Assembly (NCBI RefSeq): GCF_004116955.1
Contig: NZ_CP026362.1
Location: 248,001 to 312,000, forward strand
DNA from: Bacillus vallismortis
GTDB taxonomy: Bacteria; Bacillota; Bacilli; Bacillales; Bacillaceae
Length of the DNA: 64,000 nt
Reading direction: 5' to 3'
Part shown: in pieces, positions 39,320 to 48,189 of the stretch
Layout: each line of letters opens with the position of its first letter
Position numbering within the stretch: the stretch's first letter is position 1
The notes under the pieces: generated by a model
Told to the model about the DNA's origin: nothing
Databases searched by the model: none
Seen by the model: the letters and a program-made list of their open reading frames with translations, nothing else
Program-made: the position numbers and the translations under genes

Positions 39320-40792
39320 GTGTTAGAGTATGGATTTAAAGATGACAGCCTGTCATTACATACAGACCTTTATCAAATCAATATGGCCGAAACCTACTGG
39401 AGGGACGGCATTCATGAAAAGAAAGCGATTTTTGAGCTTTTTTTCAGAAGGCTTCCGTTTGAAAATGGCTATGCGGTATTTGCGGGCTTAGAAAAAGCTA
39501 TCGAATACCTGGAAAATTTCAAGTTTACGGATAGCGACCTGAATTATTTACAGGAAGAACTCGGGTATCGTGAAGATTTTATTGAATATTTGCGCGGTTT
39601 AACGTTTACAGGTTCACTTTATTCCATGAAAGAAGGAGAGCTCGTATTCAACAATGAGCCGATTATGAGGGTGGAAGCCCCCCTTGTAGAAGCGCAGCTG
39701 ATTGAAACGGCTTTGCTCAACATTGTGAACTACCAAACATTAATTGCAACAAAGGCTGCCCGGATTAAAGGCGTCATCGGCGATGAAGTCGCGCTTGAAT
39801 TTGGAACAAGACGGGCGCATGAAATGGATGCGGCCATGTGGGGAGCGAGAGCAGCCTTAATCGGCGGCTTCAGCGCGACGAGCAATGTAAGAGCCGGAAA
39901 GCGCTTTAATATCCCGGTCTCCGGCACTCATGCGCATGCGCTTGTTCAGGCCTATCGCGATGAATATACAGCTTTCAAAAAATACGCGGAAACGCATAAG
40001 GATTGCGTCTTCTTAGTTGACACGTATGATACGCTTCGTTCAGGCATGCCGAATGCGATTAAGGTTGCCAAGGAATTCGGTGACCGCATCAACTTCATTG
40101 GCATCCGCCTGGACAGCGGCGATTTGGCGTACCTGTCAAAAAAAGCCCGGAAAATGCTTGATGAAGCAGGGTTTACAGACGCGAAAGTCATTGCGTCAAG
40201 TGACTTGGATGAGCATACCATTATGAATTTAAAGGCTCAAGGAGCGCGCATTGATGTCTGGGGTGTCGGCACGAAGCTGATCACTGCCTATGACCAGCCG
40301 GCTCTCGGCGCAGTTTACAAGCTTGTAGCCATTGAAGAAGACGGGAAAATGGTCGACACAATCAAAATTTCGTCCAATCCTGAAAAAGTGACGACGCCGG
40401 GCAGAAAGAAAGTGTATCGCATTATCAATCAGTCCAATCATCATTCAGAAGGCGACTATATTGCCCTTTATGATGAGCAAGTGAATGATCAGAAGCGGCT
40501 CAGAATGTTCCACCCGGTTCATACATTCATCAGCAAATTTGTCACGAATTTTTATGCGAAAGATCTTCATGAGCTGATTTTTGAAAAGGGTATTCTTTGC
40601 TACCAAAACCCTGAGATATCAGACATCCAGCAGTATGTACAGGATAACCTCAGCCTGCTCTGGGAGGAATATAAGAGAATCAGCAAGCCGGAAGAATATC
40701 CGGTTGATTTAAGTGAGGACTGCTGGAGCAACAAAATGCAGCGGATTCACGAAGTCAAAAGCCAACTTGATGAAAAGTTTGAGGAAGAATAA
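39320..40792 (+). CDS. pncB: Nicotinate phosphoribosyltransferase PncB
   Basis: Encodes 490 residues from a GTG at 39320, after AAGGAAGGGG. It joins nicotinate and phosphoribosyl pyrophosphate to nicotinate mononucleotide. Family features are DLYQINMAETYW at the N-terminus, EFGTRRAHEMDAAMWGARAALIGG carrying the catalytic His region, and the phosphate site FIGIRLDSGDL. It is the second gene of the pncA-pncB operon. Formerly yueK. Confidence 0.94.
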   Translation: MLEYGFKDDSLSLHTDLYQINMAETYWRDGIHEKKAIFELFFRRLPFENGYAVFAGLEKAIEYLENFKFTDSDLNYLQEELGYREDFIEYLRGLTFTGSLYSMKEGELVFNNEPIMRVEAPLVEAQLIETALLNIVNYQTLIATKAARIKGVIGDEVALEFGTRRAHEMDAAMWGARAALIGGFSATSNVRAGKRFNIPVSGTHAHALVQAYRDEYTAFKKYAETHKDCVFLVDTYDTLRSGMPNAIKVAKEFGDRINFIGIRLDSGDLAYLSKKARKMLDEAGFTDAKVIASSDLDEHTIMNLKAQGARIDVWGVGTKLITAYDQPALGAVYKLVAIEEDGKMVDTIKISSNPEKVTTPGRKKVYRIINQSNHHSEGDYIALYDEQVNDQKRLRMFHPVHTFISKFVTNFYAKDLHELIFEKGILCYQNPEISDIQQYVQDNLSLLWEEYKRISKPEEYPVDLSEDCWSNKMQRIHEVKSQLDEKFEEE

Positions 40793-40836
40793 AGAAAACT
40801 GGCCTTTCGTTCGCGAGGAGGCCAGTTTTCTTTATG
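40791..40836 (+). terminator. Terminator of pncAB
   Basis: AAAGAAAACTGGCC at 40791-40804 pairs with GGCCAGTTTTCTTT at 40820-40833, a perfect 14-bp stem that starts at the pncB stop codon. Confidence 0.85.
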
Positions 40837-40924
40837 AATATTATTTTCATGATTAGACAATTTTCGTCAAATTATTTGATATACTTAGAGTGAATGCCGC
40901 GCGTATTGTAAGGAGGATAAATCA

Positions 40925-42154
40925 ATGAGGGTGTTTGTTGCAAGACAGCCTATTTTTAATAGAAAAGAACAGGTTGTTGCTTATGAATTGCTGTATAGAG
41001 ATAGCGAAGAGAATGTATATAACGCTAAAGACGGCGATCAGGCAACAGCTGATTTGGTAATCAACAGCTTTTTAAACATCGGAATTGAGAAGCTGACGGA
41101 AGGAAAACGCTGCTTTGTTAATTTTACGGAAAGCCTGATGTTTTCGAATCTTCCCACCTCCTTTAATCCGAAGCAGCTTGTCATTGAAATCCTTGAAGAT
41201 ATACCGATCACGCCGGCCCTCATCTCAAGATGCAAAGAGCTGAAAAACATGGGGTATATGCTGGCGCTTGATGATTTTTACGCAATAAATTCGCTAAGTG
41301 AAGACTTACTGGAAGAGCTCATGAGCTATATTGATATATTGAAAATTGATTTTCTCAAAACAACGCGAATGGAACGAAGAAAAATTTTGCAAACCTACGG
41401 CTGCAGAGGTTTGATTTTTTTAGCGGAAAAAGTAGAGACCAGAAAAGAATATAAACAGGCGGCCCAAGACGGCTTTCAATTATTCCAGGGGTACTTTTTC
41501 AGCGAACCTCGCATCATCAGTGGGCATGATCTGTCGACGCATTTCTATTCTTACTATGAACTGCTGAGTGAATTGAGCAAAGAGCAGCCAAACATCAAGC
41601 GTGTGACAGAATACATAGAGCGGGATTTATCACTGTCCTATCAAATTCTAAAGTTTTTAAACTCATCACACAGCCGTTTGAGCCAGAAGATTGAAAGCAT
41701 TCAACAGGCCATCATGCTGCTGGGGTTTAATGAAATCAAACGGTGGATATACATTCTTTCCTTTAAGGATTTAAGCAGAAAAGGACATTCCAGCAAGCAC
41801 GAAATCATTAAGATTTCTTTAATGAGAGCAAAGCTTTGTGAACTGCTGGCGAGAAAAACTGCCCGGCCGCAGCCCGCTTCTTATATGCTGATCGGAATGT
41901 TTTCTCTTATAGACACCCTGCTGCATAGAGAAATAGAGGAAATTATTCAAGAATTGCCTTTAAAAGATGAAGTCGGGCAAGCGTTATTAGGCGAACAAAA
42001 CGACTACTACCACATGCTCGAGCTTGTGAAATGTATTGAAGGCAACAACTGGGACACTCGTTCAGAATTAGGCAAAGAGCTGGATAAAGAAGAAGCGTAT
42101 GAGTGTTATTTAGAGGCGCTGGAGTGGTGCCATCATCTGATGGACGCAAAATGA
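40925..42154 (+). CDS. yuxH: EAL-HDOD cyclic-di-GMP phosphodiesterase YuxH
   Basis: Encodes 409 residues from the ATG at 40925, after AAGGAGG. The N-terminal EAL domain has ELL in place of EAL (YELLYRDSEEN), and keeps LALDDF, the Lys of DILKIDFLK, the Glu of LAEKVET and QLFQGYFFSEP. An HDOD domain follows (about residues 205-395). The B. subtilis protein, now PdeH, degrades c-di-GMP and so favours motility. Its 3' end overlaps convergent yuzC by 22 bases. Confidence 0.9.
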   Translation: MRVFVARQPIFNRKEQVVAYELLYRDSEENVYNAKDGDQATADLVINSFLNIGIEKLTEGKRCFVNFTESLMFSNLPTSFNPKQLVIEILEDIPITPALISRCKELKNMGYMLALDDFYAINSLSEDLLEELMSYIDILKIDFLKTTRMERRKILQTYGCRGLIFLAEKVETRKEYKQAAQDGFQLFQGYFFSEPRIISGHDLSTHFYSYYELLSELSKEQPNIKRVTEYIERDLSLSYQILKFLNSSHSRLSQKIESIQQAIMLLGFNEIKRWIYILSFKDLSRKGHSSKHEIIKISLMRAKLCELLARKTARPQPASYMLIGMFSLIDTLLHREIEEIIQELPLKDEVGQALLGEQNDYYHMLELVKCIEGNNWDTRSELGKELDKEEAYECYLEALEWCHHLMDAK

Positions 42155-42498
42155 TTGCGGTCTTCTGACCACCGCAAAGCAAGGATCATTCGGCTTTGCG
42201 TCCCGATCAGGCTGATGTAAATGCCGTCGGGATTAAAGATCGCATCCACATCATGCCGGACGCCCATTTGTTTAATCATGCGCTTTACGGATTGTTTATC
42301 TGACTGCTCGGCTGCGGTCATGATGCGGCGCGAGAGCTCCCGCGAGCCCGCAATGCGGCTGAGAACGAGCTGGGCATCCGCAAACATTCCCGCGGCCTGC
42401 GTCGCTGACCGAACAAAGGTATCTGTATTGCCGGCAGGAGCGGGAGGACGGCGCATCTCATACGGATAGGCGTAAAACCAAGGGCAACGATATCTCAT
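42133..42498 (-). CDS. yuzC: Small conserved protein YuzC
   Basis: Encodes 121 residues from the ATG at 42498, preceded by GTGAGGTG. The N-terminus is rich in Tyr, Pro and Arg (MRYRCPWFYAYPYEMRRPPA), a composition common in spore coat proteins. A helical part (VKRMIKQMGVRHDVDAIFNP) and the end GIYISLIGTQSRMILALRW follow. It matches the position and approximate length of YuzC, which is reported as sporulation-associated. The reading frame crosses the stop of yuxH on the other strand. Confidence 0.65.
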   Translation of the reverse strand: MRYRCPWFYAYPYEMRRPPAPAGNTDTFVRSATQAAGMFADAQLVLSRIAGSRELSRRIMTAAEQSDKQSVKRMIKQMGVRHDVDAIFNPDGIYISLIGTQSRMILALRWSEDRNHFASIR

Positions 42499-42563
42499 GG
42501 GAGCACCTCACAAAAAAGGATGTTTCTATATGTATAGATCTCTGACTGCCGAATATGACAAAG

Positions 42564-42599
42564 CGAAAAGGCCACAACTTTAGCGTTGCGGTCTTTTCG
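42564..42599. repeat. Long imperfect hairpin in the yuzC-degQ gap
   Basis: CGAAAAGGCCACAAC (42564-42578) and GTTGCGGTCTTTTCG (42585-42599) form a 15-bp stem with one mismatch and one G-T pair. The 459-base gap 42499-42957 otherwise holds no gene; its right half is the degQ control region. The right arm contains TTGCGG, a half site for ComA. There is no T run after it, so it is not a standard terminator. Confidence 0.6.
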
Positions 42600-42812
42600 G
42601 TGTTTGTCGGTCAGGATACGCCAAGAATCGCATATTCAATTTTGAAAATGCGGTGCAAAGGACTATAGTCTTGGTTAGTAAAAAGGCGAAACACGTTCAA
42701 ATCAAGGAAAGTAAGAATCTTTCTCAATTTCAGCGGAAATAAACGCTTTGATACATAGAAAGATAGTCCCGTTCTCATTGCGATTCCTTTGAGTATAAGG
42801 GCCTATTGATAT

Positions 42813-42828
42813 TTGCGGTGTCACGCAG
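42813..42828 (+). promoter_or_regulatory. ComA box upstream of degQ
   Basis: TTGCGGTGTCACGCAG matches the ComA motif TTGCGG-N4-CCGCAA in the left half and four of six bases of the right half. It lies 45 bases before the likely degQ -10 box, a suitable place for an activator. ComA~P is known to activate degQ. Confidence 0.7.
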
Positions 42829-42872
42829 GACTTTTTTGCATACTTTTCGGTGAAAAATAACCTGAAAGCAGA

Positions 42873-42878
42873 TACACT
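42873..42878 (+). promoter_or_regulatory. Likely degQ -10 box
   Basis: TACACT at 42873-42878 is the best -10 hexamer before degQ. No good -35 stands 16-18 bases upstream, which fits an activator-dependent promoter. Changes in this hexamer are known to set degQ expression in laboratory and natural strains. Confidence 0.5.
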
Positions 42879-42957
42879 ATTAGTAACAGATCAAATACCT
42901 AGGACTCGTTCACCATACACAATTCATTGATCTTTCAAAAAAAGGAGTGTGGAAACG

Positions 42958-43098
42958 ATGGAACAGAAACTTGAAGAAGTAAAACAATTGTTATTCCGAC
43001 TCGAACTTGATATTAAAGAAACGACAGATTCATTACGAAACATTAACAAAAGCATTGATCAGCTCGATAAATACAATTATGCTATGAAAATTTCGTGA
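42958..43098 (+). CDS. degQ: Degradation-enzyme regulator DegQ
   Basis: Encodes 46 residues, starting MEQKLEEVKQLLFRLELDIK and ending YAMKIS. DegQ stimulates transfer of phosphate from DegS to DegU and so raises secreted enzymes, biofilm polymers and, in this genome, possibly the Yuk type VII system. AAAGGAG lies before the ATG. It forms its own unit with a terminator directly after the stop, and the ComA site upstream links it to quorum sensing. Confidence 0.95.
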   Translation: MEQKLEEVKQLLFRLELDIKETTDSLRNINKSIDQLDKYNYAMKIS

Positions 43099-43128
43099 AA
43101 AAGACTTGGAGACAAGTCTTTTTTTTCG
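43098..43128 (+). terminator. Terminator after degQ
   Basis: AAAAAGACTTG at 43098-43108 pairs with CAAGTCTTTTT at 43113-43123 around GAGA, followed by more T. Confidence 0.9.
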
Positions 43129-43237
43129 TTCTTCATATACAATAAAAGGATAAAGTATTATATGATTGTTAAAAAACGAAAAACCTGCTGTCCTTTAAAT
43201 GGCCTATTTAGTAAAATAGAATGGGAGGGTGAAGAAC

Positions 43238-44122
43238 ATTAGTAAGGAAATGTGTTTAGATGAAAATTCGATTAAAAAAAAGATGCAGGAGATTGTACAC
43301 GAAAAAATTCGAAATTCGGATTTGAAAAAGTATTTAATCAACTTTATCGATGAAAAAAATCATTTTTCTTTTGGTTCTCTTGCTTTTAAGCATTACGTAG
43401 CATTAAGCGGTAATCAGTATTCGCATATTTTAATGTTAGCTGGAGGAATTGAGCTTTTAATCTTAGCTTTCGATATTTTTGATGATTTAGAGGATGAGGA
43501 CAACATTGAAAAAGAATGGATGGCAATAGATCCTTCTCTATCTCTGAATGCTGCAACTACCATTTATACTTTAGGGTTAGAAACCATTTGTTCTATTAGT
43601 GATAGTTCTGAATTTCATCAACTCACCTTAAAATATGCTTTAAATGCTATGCAGGGGCAACATGATGATTTAAGGAACTCTCCTGAGACGGAAGAAGAAT
43701 GCATTCAAATGATGAAACAAAAGTCAGGTTCTCTTACAGCTATGTCTGCCGTTTTAGCTGCTATGCTTGCAAATGGACAGTTTAATCAAATTATTGAGGA
43801 TTATGCTTATAAAATAGGAATAATAAAGCAATTGGAAAATGACTATTTTGGTTTAGTTAATGATCAACGTAGCGATATTAGAAAGAAAAGAAAGACGTTA
43901 ATTTATTTATTTTTAAACCGCAAATTTAATGAGGCTTCTGTAAAGATATTAAGGCAAATGAATTCCCAAACAAGTTATCATAGACTTATTACTGATCGCT
44001 CTAAATTTGATGATTTATTATATGAAGCCGGGCTTAATCAATATGTATCTATGTTGATTAAGCTTTATGAGGAAGAAATCAAAGCAAGTATGAATCAATT
44101 AAACATAAATATAAAATTATAA
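43238..44122 (+). CDS. comQ: ComX isoprenyl transferase ComQ (start uncertain)
   Basis: The enzyme attaches a prenyl group to the Trp of pre-ComX and helps its processing. The Asp-rich motif [11 protein letters not shown] and the second motif with GQHDDL are visible, as in polyprenyl synthases. The frame is open from 43229. GGGAGG (43223-43228) stands nine bases before an ATT at 43238, directly before a GTG at 43229, and 21 bases before the first ATG at 43250; the ATG at 43283 aligns with the 168 start as I recall it. I list the ATT, giving 294 residues. The gene is A+T-rich and clearly divergent from the 168 allele. Confidence 0.85.
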   Translation: MSKEMCLDENSIKKKMQEIVHEKIRNSDLKKYLINFIDEKNHFSFGSLAFKHYVALSGNQYSHILMLAGGIELLILAFDIFDDLEDEDNIEKEWMAIDPSLSLNAATTIYTLGLETICSISDSSEFHQLTLKYALNAMQGQHDDLRNSPETEEECIQMMKQKSGSLTAMSAVLAAMLANGQFNQIIEDYAYKIGIIKQLENDYFGLVNDQRSDIRKKRKTLIYLFLNRKFNEASVKILRQMNSQTSYHRLITDRSKFDDLLYEAGLNQYVSMLIKLYEEEIKASMNQLNINIKL

Positions 44123-44136
44123 AGAGGGGTATACCG

Positions 44137-44313
44137 ATGAAACAAGACATGATTAATTACTTAATGAAAAATCCACAAGTTTTAACTAAATTAGAAAATG
44201 GAGAGGCAAGTTTAATAGGGATACCAGATAAACTTATTCCTTCACTTTTGGGTATTTTCAACAGAGAAATGACTCTCTCAAAGAAACAAAAAGGGATTTT
44301 CTGGGAGCAATAA
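44137..44313 (+). CDS. comX: ComX pre-pheromone, RO-E-2-type
   Basis: Encodes 58 residues (MKQDMINYLMKNPQVLTKLE and on), with GAGGGG before the ATG. The C-terminus is GIFWEQ at residues 53-58, with the Trp to be modified at W56. This is the sequence reported for the geranylated ComX of strain RO-E-2, and differs from the 168 pheromone ADPITRQWGD. The peptide is released, and at high density activates ComP. It lies 14 bases after comQ and 19 bases before comP. Confidence 0.93.
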   Translation: MKQDMINYLMKNPQVLTKLENGEASLIGIPDKLIPSLLGIFNREMTLSKKQKGIFWEQ

Positions 44314-44332
44314 TTCAGAGAGAAGTGGTCTA

Positions 44333-46651
44333 TTGAAAAACTTTAAAAGAAATTTTTCTATAGTGCTAATATTATTTAGTTTCTTATATTTTGCTTATAT
44401 CGTTTATTTCACTCAGAATGGGATTTTAGTTGGTACTTATGTTTCTGAAACAGCCAATCATGAGCTGAAAGTTGAAAAGCTGACTAAATCCACATATGGA
44501 AAATATATGGGCTTGAAAGAAGGAGACTTAATACTCGAGATAAGTGGGAAGAAACCTACAAACGAAAATATAAAAAGAAATTACTTAGCGAAAGCTGAGC
44601 ATTTAAAAGTAAAAAGGGATAACCATGAAATTCAATTACATAATATGGAGTATATCTCTTTAAATAATTCCTATAGCTTTTTCATTTATATTATCCCTTG
44701 TATATTTTTTGCATTGAGTCTGTTATGTGCATTTTATATTTATAGGGTCAATCGAGTGAAAAATACATACTCAGCTTATATTTTGATTAATTTTTTGCTG
44801 TTTATATCAATAGCCTATTTAAGTGCTGGAGGCGTAACTAGAGGATATGAAGTAAATAGATATATTAATCTTTTTACCTTTTTAAATGTACCTGTCTTGT
44901 ATTTGCATTTTCTGTATCAATATTTTAAAGAATTAAGAATCAAGTTTTCATCACGTTATATCGTGAATATGTTATACATGTTGCCGATTATCAATGTATT
45001 ATTAGTGTTCACTCAGAAATATCTCCCCTCAGGAATTATGACGAATATAAGCAATATAAATTTAGTAACATTCTTAGTAGAGATTTCGGTTGTTTATTTT
45101 TGCATTATTTATTATGGGATCATTTATAGAAAAAGGGATCATTACTATTTGTTGAAAGTATTATTGATTTCAAATACGGTAGCCTTCTTTCCTTTTACGG
45201 TCTTATATATCATGCCGGAAGTTTTATTTGGGCAATATATTTATTCAGCAATAGTAACTGCGCCGTTCTTAATAATTATCCCATTAGCATTGGTTTATCA
45301 ATTCGTTGTAAATAAAATTTATGATATAGACTTTATTCTAGGCAGAATTAGATATTATAGTTTATTGTCCATCATTCCAACAATAGGCATAGTCTGGTTA
45401 TCAATTATATTTGATAGCAAAAGAGCTGATTTTAATATCATTTTAATTACGTTATGTACGTTCATTATTTTTCTGTCGGTCTTTTATATTAAAGAGTTAT
45501 TAGATTATAAATTTCGTTTAAAACGATTTTCAGAAAAATATAATTATCAAGACAGTATTTTTAAATATACGCAATTAATTAAAGGCGTATCAGCTTTGGA
45601 TCAAGTATTTAAGAATTTAAAGACAACAATACTAGAAGTTCTACCCGTAAGTAAAGCCTACATCTTTGAAGTTGGTGCAGATAGAGAAATCATTTACTTT
45701 GACAAACAGAGTGTTGAACCCAACTGGAGGCTGTATAAAACCGAATTTGAAAAGGTTACTAAAGAAACAGGAAAGATTATTGAGGTTAATCAAGGCTTTT
45801 TGATTAAAGTAGGGGAAAAAGGTACAAGTTCTTATGTATTGCTTTGTTTATCTAGTATCAATACACCAAGATTGACAAGAGATGAAATTTCATGGCTGAA
45901 AACATTATCGTTTTATACTAGTGTATCCATGGAAAATGTTGTGCAAATTGAAGAACTTATGGATCACTTACAAGCTTTAAAAAGGGAGGATGCAAACCCC
46001 GTTTGGCTAAAAAAACTCATGTACACCATCGAAGAAAAACAACGCTCTGAACTCGCTCGTGATCTCCACGATTCCGTTCTTCAGGATTTGATTTCATTAA
46101 AGCGCCAGTGCGAGCTGTTTTTGGCTGATTTTAAGAAGGACGATAATCCGTGCCAGGAAGAGGTGCAGGACAAGCTTGTACAGATGAATGAGCAGATGTC
46201 TGATGTGATTTCGATGACGCGGGAGACGTGTCATGAATTGCGGCCGCAGCTTTTGTATGATCTTGGGCTGGTGAAGGCGCTGTCGAAGCTGGTGGCGCAG
46301 CAGCAGGAACGGGTTCCGTTTCATATCCGTTTAAATACCGGCAGATTTACGGCATCGCTTGATTTGGATTCGCAGTTGAATTTGTACCGGATCATTCAAG
46401 AGTTTCTGTCTAATGCGGTTAAGCACTCACAAGCGACGGATGTGCTGATTATGCTCATCAGTATTCAAAACAAGATCGTTCTTCATTACGAGGACAATGG
46501 CGTAGGATTTGATCAGGAAAAACATCATGAGCATTCCATGAGCATGGGGCTTTCTGGAATTAAAGAGAGAGTCAGGGCTTTAGATGGACGCCTTCGGATT
46601 GAAACATGTGAAGGAAAGGGCTTTAAGGCTGATATTGAAATCGAATTGTAA
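44333..46651 (+). CDS. comP: Sensor histidine kinase ComP
   Basis: Encodes 772 residues from a TTG at 44333. The first half has about ten membrane helices with a PDZ-like extracytoplasmic loop after the first (YMGLKEGDLILEISGKKP). This half binds ComX and is strain specific. The kinase part begins near residue 560: the phosphorylated His is H579 in LARDLHDSVLQDL, and the ATP-binding domain has NAVKHSQATDV and EDNGVGFD. From about 46010 the DNA changes from very A+T-rich to normal composition, marking a junction between variable and conserved parts. Confidence 0.93.
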   Translation: MKNFKRNFSIVLILFSFLYFAYIVYFTQNGILVGTYVSETANHELKVEKLTKSTYGKYMGLKEGDLILEISGKKPTNENIKRNYLAKAEHLKVKRDNHEIQLHNMEYISLNNSYSFFIYIIPCIFFALSLLCAFYIYRVNRVKNTYSAYILINFLLFISIAYLSAGGVTRGYEVNRYINLFTFLNVPVLYLHFLYQYFKELRIKFSSRYIVNMLYMLPIINVLLVFTQKYLPSGIMTNISNINLVTFLVEISVVYFCIIYYGIIYRKRDHYYLLKVLLISNTVAFFPFTVLYIMPEVLFGQYIYSAIVTAPFLIIIPLALVYQFVVNKIYDIDFILGRIRYYSLLSIIPTIGIVWLSIIFDSKRADFNIILITLCTFIIFLSVFYIKELLDYKFRLKRFSEKYNYQDSIFKYTQLIKGVSALDQVFKNLKTTILEVLPVSKAYIFEVGADREIIYFDKQSVEPNWRLYKTEFEKVTKETGKIIEVNQGFLIKVGEKGTSSYVLLCLSSINTPRLTRDEISWLKTLSFYTSVSMENVVQIEELMDHLQALKREDANPVWLKKLMYTIEEKQRSELARDLHDSVLQDLISLKRQCELFLADFKKDDNPCQEEVQDKLVQMNEQMSDVISMTRETCHELRPQLLYDLGLVKALSKLVAQQQERVPFHIRLNTGRFTASLDLDSQLNLYRIIQEFLSNAVKHSQATDVLIMLISIQNKIVLHYEDNGVGFDQEKHHEHSMSMGLSGIKERVRALDGRLRIETCEGKGFKADIEIEL

Positions 46652-46669
46652 TGGTTTTATAACGTAAAC

Positions 46670-46697
46670 GACTTGGCACAAGCCAAGTCTTTTTTAT
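46670..46697 (+). terminator. Terminator-like hairpin between comP and comA
   Basis: GACTTGGC at 46670-46677 pairs with GCCAAGTC at 46682-46689, followed by T6. It would limit read-through from comP to comA. Confidence 0.75.
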
Positions 46698-46731
46698 AAA
46701 ATGGAAATGAGTGAGTAAAAGGGAGGAAAAC

Positions 46732-47376
46732 ATGAAAAAGATACTAGTGATTGATGACCATCCGGCTGTCATGGAAGGCACCAAGACAATTTTGGAAACG
46801 GATTCGAATCTGTCTGTTGATTGTCTCAGTCCTGAACCGAGCGACAAGTTTATTAAGCAGCATGATTTCTCGTCATATGATCTCATCTTAATGGATTTGA
46901 ATTTAGGCGGCGAGATCAATGGGATGGAGCTTTCTAAACAAATTTTACAAGAGAGTCCTCGTTGTAAGATTATTGTGTATACCGGTTATGAGGTCGAGGA
47001 TTATTTTGAGGAAGCGATTCGTGCGGGTCTGCACGGTGCCATCAGCAAAACGGAATCTAAAGAAAAGATCACCCAATACATATACCACGTACTCAACGGA
47101 GAAATTTTAGTCGATTTTGCTTACTTTAAACAGCTGATGACTCAGCAAAAAACAAAGCCGGCTCCTTCCTCTCAAAAAGAACAAGATGTGCTCACACCTA
47201 GAGAATGCCTGATTCTTCAAGAAGTTGAAAAGGGATTTACAAACCAAGAAATCGCAGATGCGCTTCATTTGAGCAAGCGGTCCATTGAATACAGCTTGAC
47301 ATCGATTTTCAATAAGCTGAATGTCGGTTCCCGGACGGAAGCGGTTTTGATTGCGAAATCAGACGGTGTACTTTAA
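46732..47376 (+). CDS. comA: Competence response regulator ComA
   Basis: Encodes 214 residues from the ATG at 46732, after GGGAGGAAAA. The receiver domain has acidic residues in VIDDHP and the phosphorylation site D55 in LILMDLNLGG. The NarL/FixJ-type DNA-binding domain is C-terminal (LTPRECLILQEVEKGFTNQEIA). ComA~P activates srf, degQ and rap genes through TTGCGG-N4-CCGCAA sites. Its sequence is of the normal conserved type, unlike comQX. Confidence 0.96.
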   Translation: MKKILVIDDHPAVMEGTKTILETDSNLSVDCLSPEPSDKFIKQHDFSSYDLILMDLNLGGEINGMELSKQILQESPRCKIIVYTGYEVEDYFEEAIRAGLHGAISKTESKEKITQYIYHVLNGEILVDFAYFKQLMTQQKTKPAPSSQKEQDVLTPRECLILQEVEKGFTNQEIADALHLSKRSIEYSLTSIFNKLNVGSRTEAVLIAKSDGVL

Positions 47377-47394
47377 ATAAGGGAGTTGGATAGG

Positions 47395-47775
47395 ATGGAC
47401 ACGAAACACACATTGCTTGAAGCGCTTGGAATTAAGATCGTTGAAAACACAGCGGAGCGATGCGTTGCAGTCATGCCGGTGGATCATCGCACGGTGCAGC
47501 CGTTCGGCTATTTGCATGGAGGCGCTTCAGTGGCGCTTGCTGAAACCGCGGCGAGCGTGGGTGCGCAGAACCTGATTGCTCACACTGCACAAGCGTGTGT
47601 CGGCTTGGAGATCAATGCTAACCATTTAAAATCCGTAAAGAAAGGAACGGTAAAGGCTGTAGCCGAACCCGTTCATATAGGCAGAACGACGATTGTCTAT
47701 CACATTCACATTTATGACGAGCAAGAGAGGCTGATCTGTATATCCAGATGCACGCTGGCTGTCATCAAGAAATAA
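47395..47775 (+). CDS. yuxO: Hotdog thioesterase YuxO
   Basis: Encodes 126 residues from the ATG at 47395, after AGGGAG; a TTG at 47386 is in frame but stands within the ribosome site. The hotdog motif is GYLHGGASVALAETAAS with the catalytic Glu. It belongs to the PaaI/MenI-like group that hydrolyses acyl-CoA, perhaps 1,4-dihydroxy-2-naphthoyl-CoA in menaquinone synthesis. It follows comA by 18 bases and is likely cotranscribed. Confidence 0.85.
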   Translation: MDTKHTLLEALGIKIVENTAERCVAVMPVDHRTVQPFGYLHGGASVALAETAASVGAQNLIAHTAQACVGLEINANHLKSVKKGTVKAVAEPVHIGRTTIVYHIHIYDEQERLICISRCTLAVIKK

Positions 47776-47780
47776 AAAAA

Positions 47781-47818
47781 CAGCCGGAACTCTGCCTGTC
47801 CGGCTGCTTATTTTTTAT
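47781..47818. terminator. Bidirectional terminator between yuxO and mrpG
   Basis: CAGCCGGA at 47781-47788 pairs with TCCGGCTG at 47799-47806, with T-rich runs on both strands for the convergent genes. Confidence 0.9.
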
Positions 47819-48189
47819 AGGTAAGAATCCTCTTTTCGTTTAATCACAAAGTTTCTGATCCCGTTATAGTCATCCTGTACACTTCTCTTATCAAGCTTGA
47901 CGCCGGAGTTGTACGCTGCACGGCAGATCAAGTGCCCCCCGACAGGAGACGTAATAAAGATAAACAGAATCCCGAGCAGGATTTTAGCGGAAATGTTCCC
48001 CGTCACAAACCACAAATAGAAGAAGACACCGAGCAGAATCATATTGACGCCTAATGTGGAGCCTTTAGAAGCAGCATGAGAGCGAGTAAACACATCGGGA
48101 AGGCGCAATATCCCAAGTGACGCCACAAGGCATATAAGAGCGCCTAACAAAATGAATACCGCCACAACAACTTTAGCGATTTCGATCAT
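47815..48189 (-). CDS. mrpG: Na+/H+ antiporter subunit MrpG
   Basis: Encodes 124 residues with three membrane helices. The pattern [23 protein letters not shown] is typical of MrpG/PhaG. It is the last of seven genes in the Mrp operon and overlaps mrpF by 17 bases. All seven subunits are needed for full Na+(Li+)/H+ antiport, which supports pH and sodium tolerance. Confidence 0.93.
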   Translation of the reverse strand: MIEIAKVVVAVFILLGALICLVASLGILRLPDVFTRSHAASKGSTLGVNMILLGVFFYLWFVTGNISAKILLGILFIFITSPVGGHLICRAAYNSGVKLDKRSVQDDYNGIRNFVIKRKEDSYL

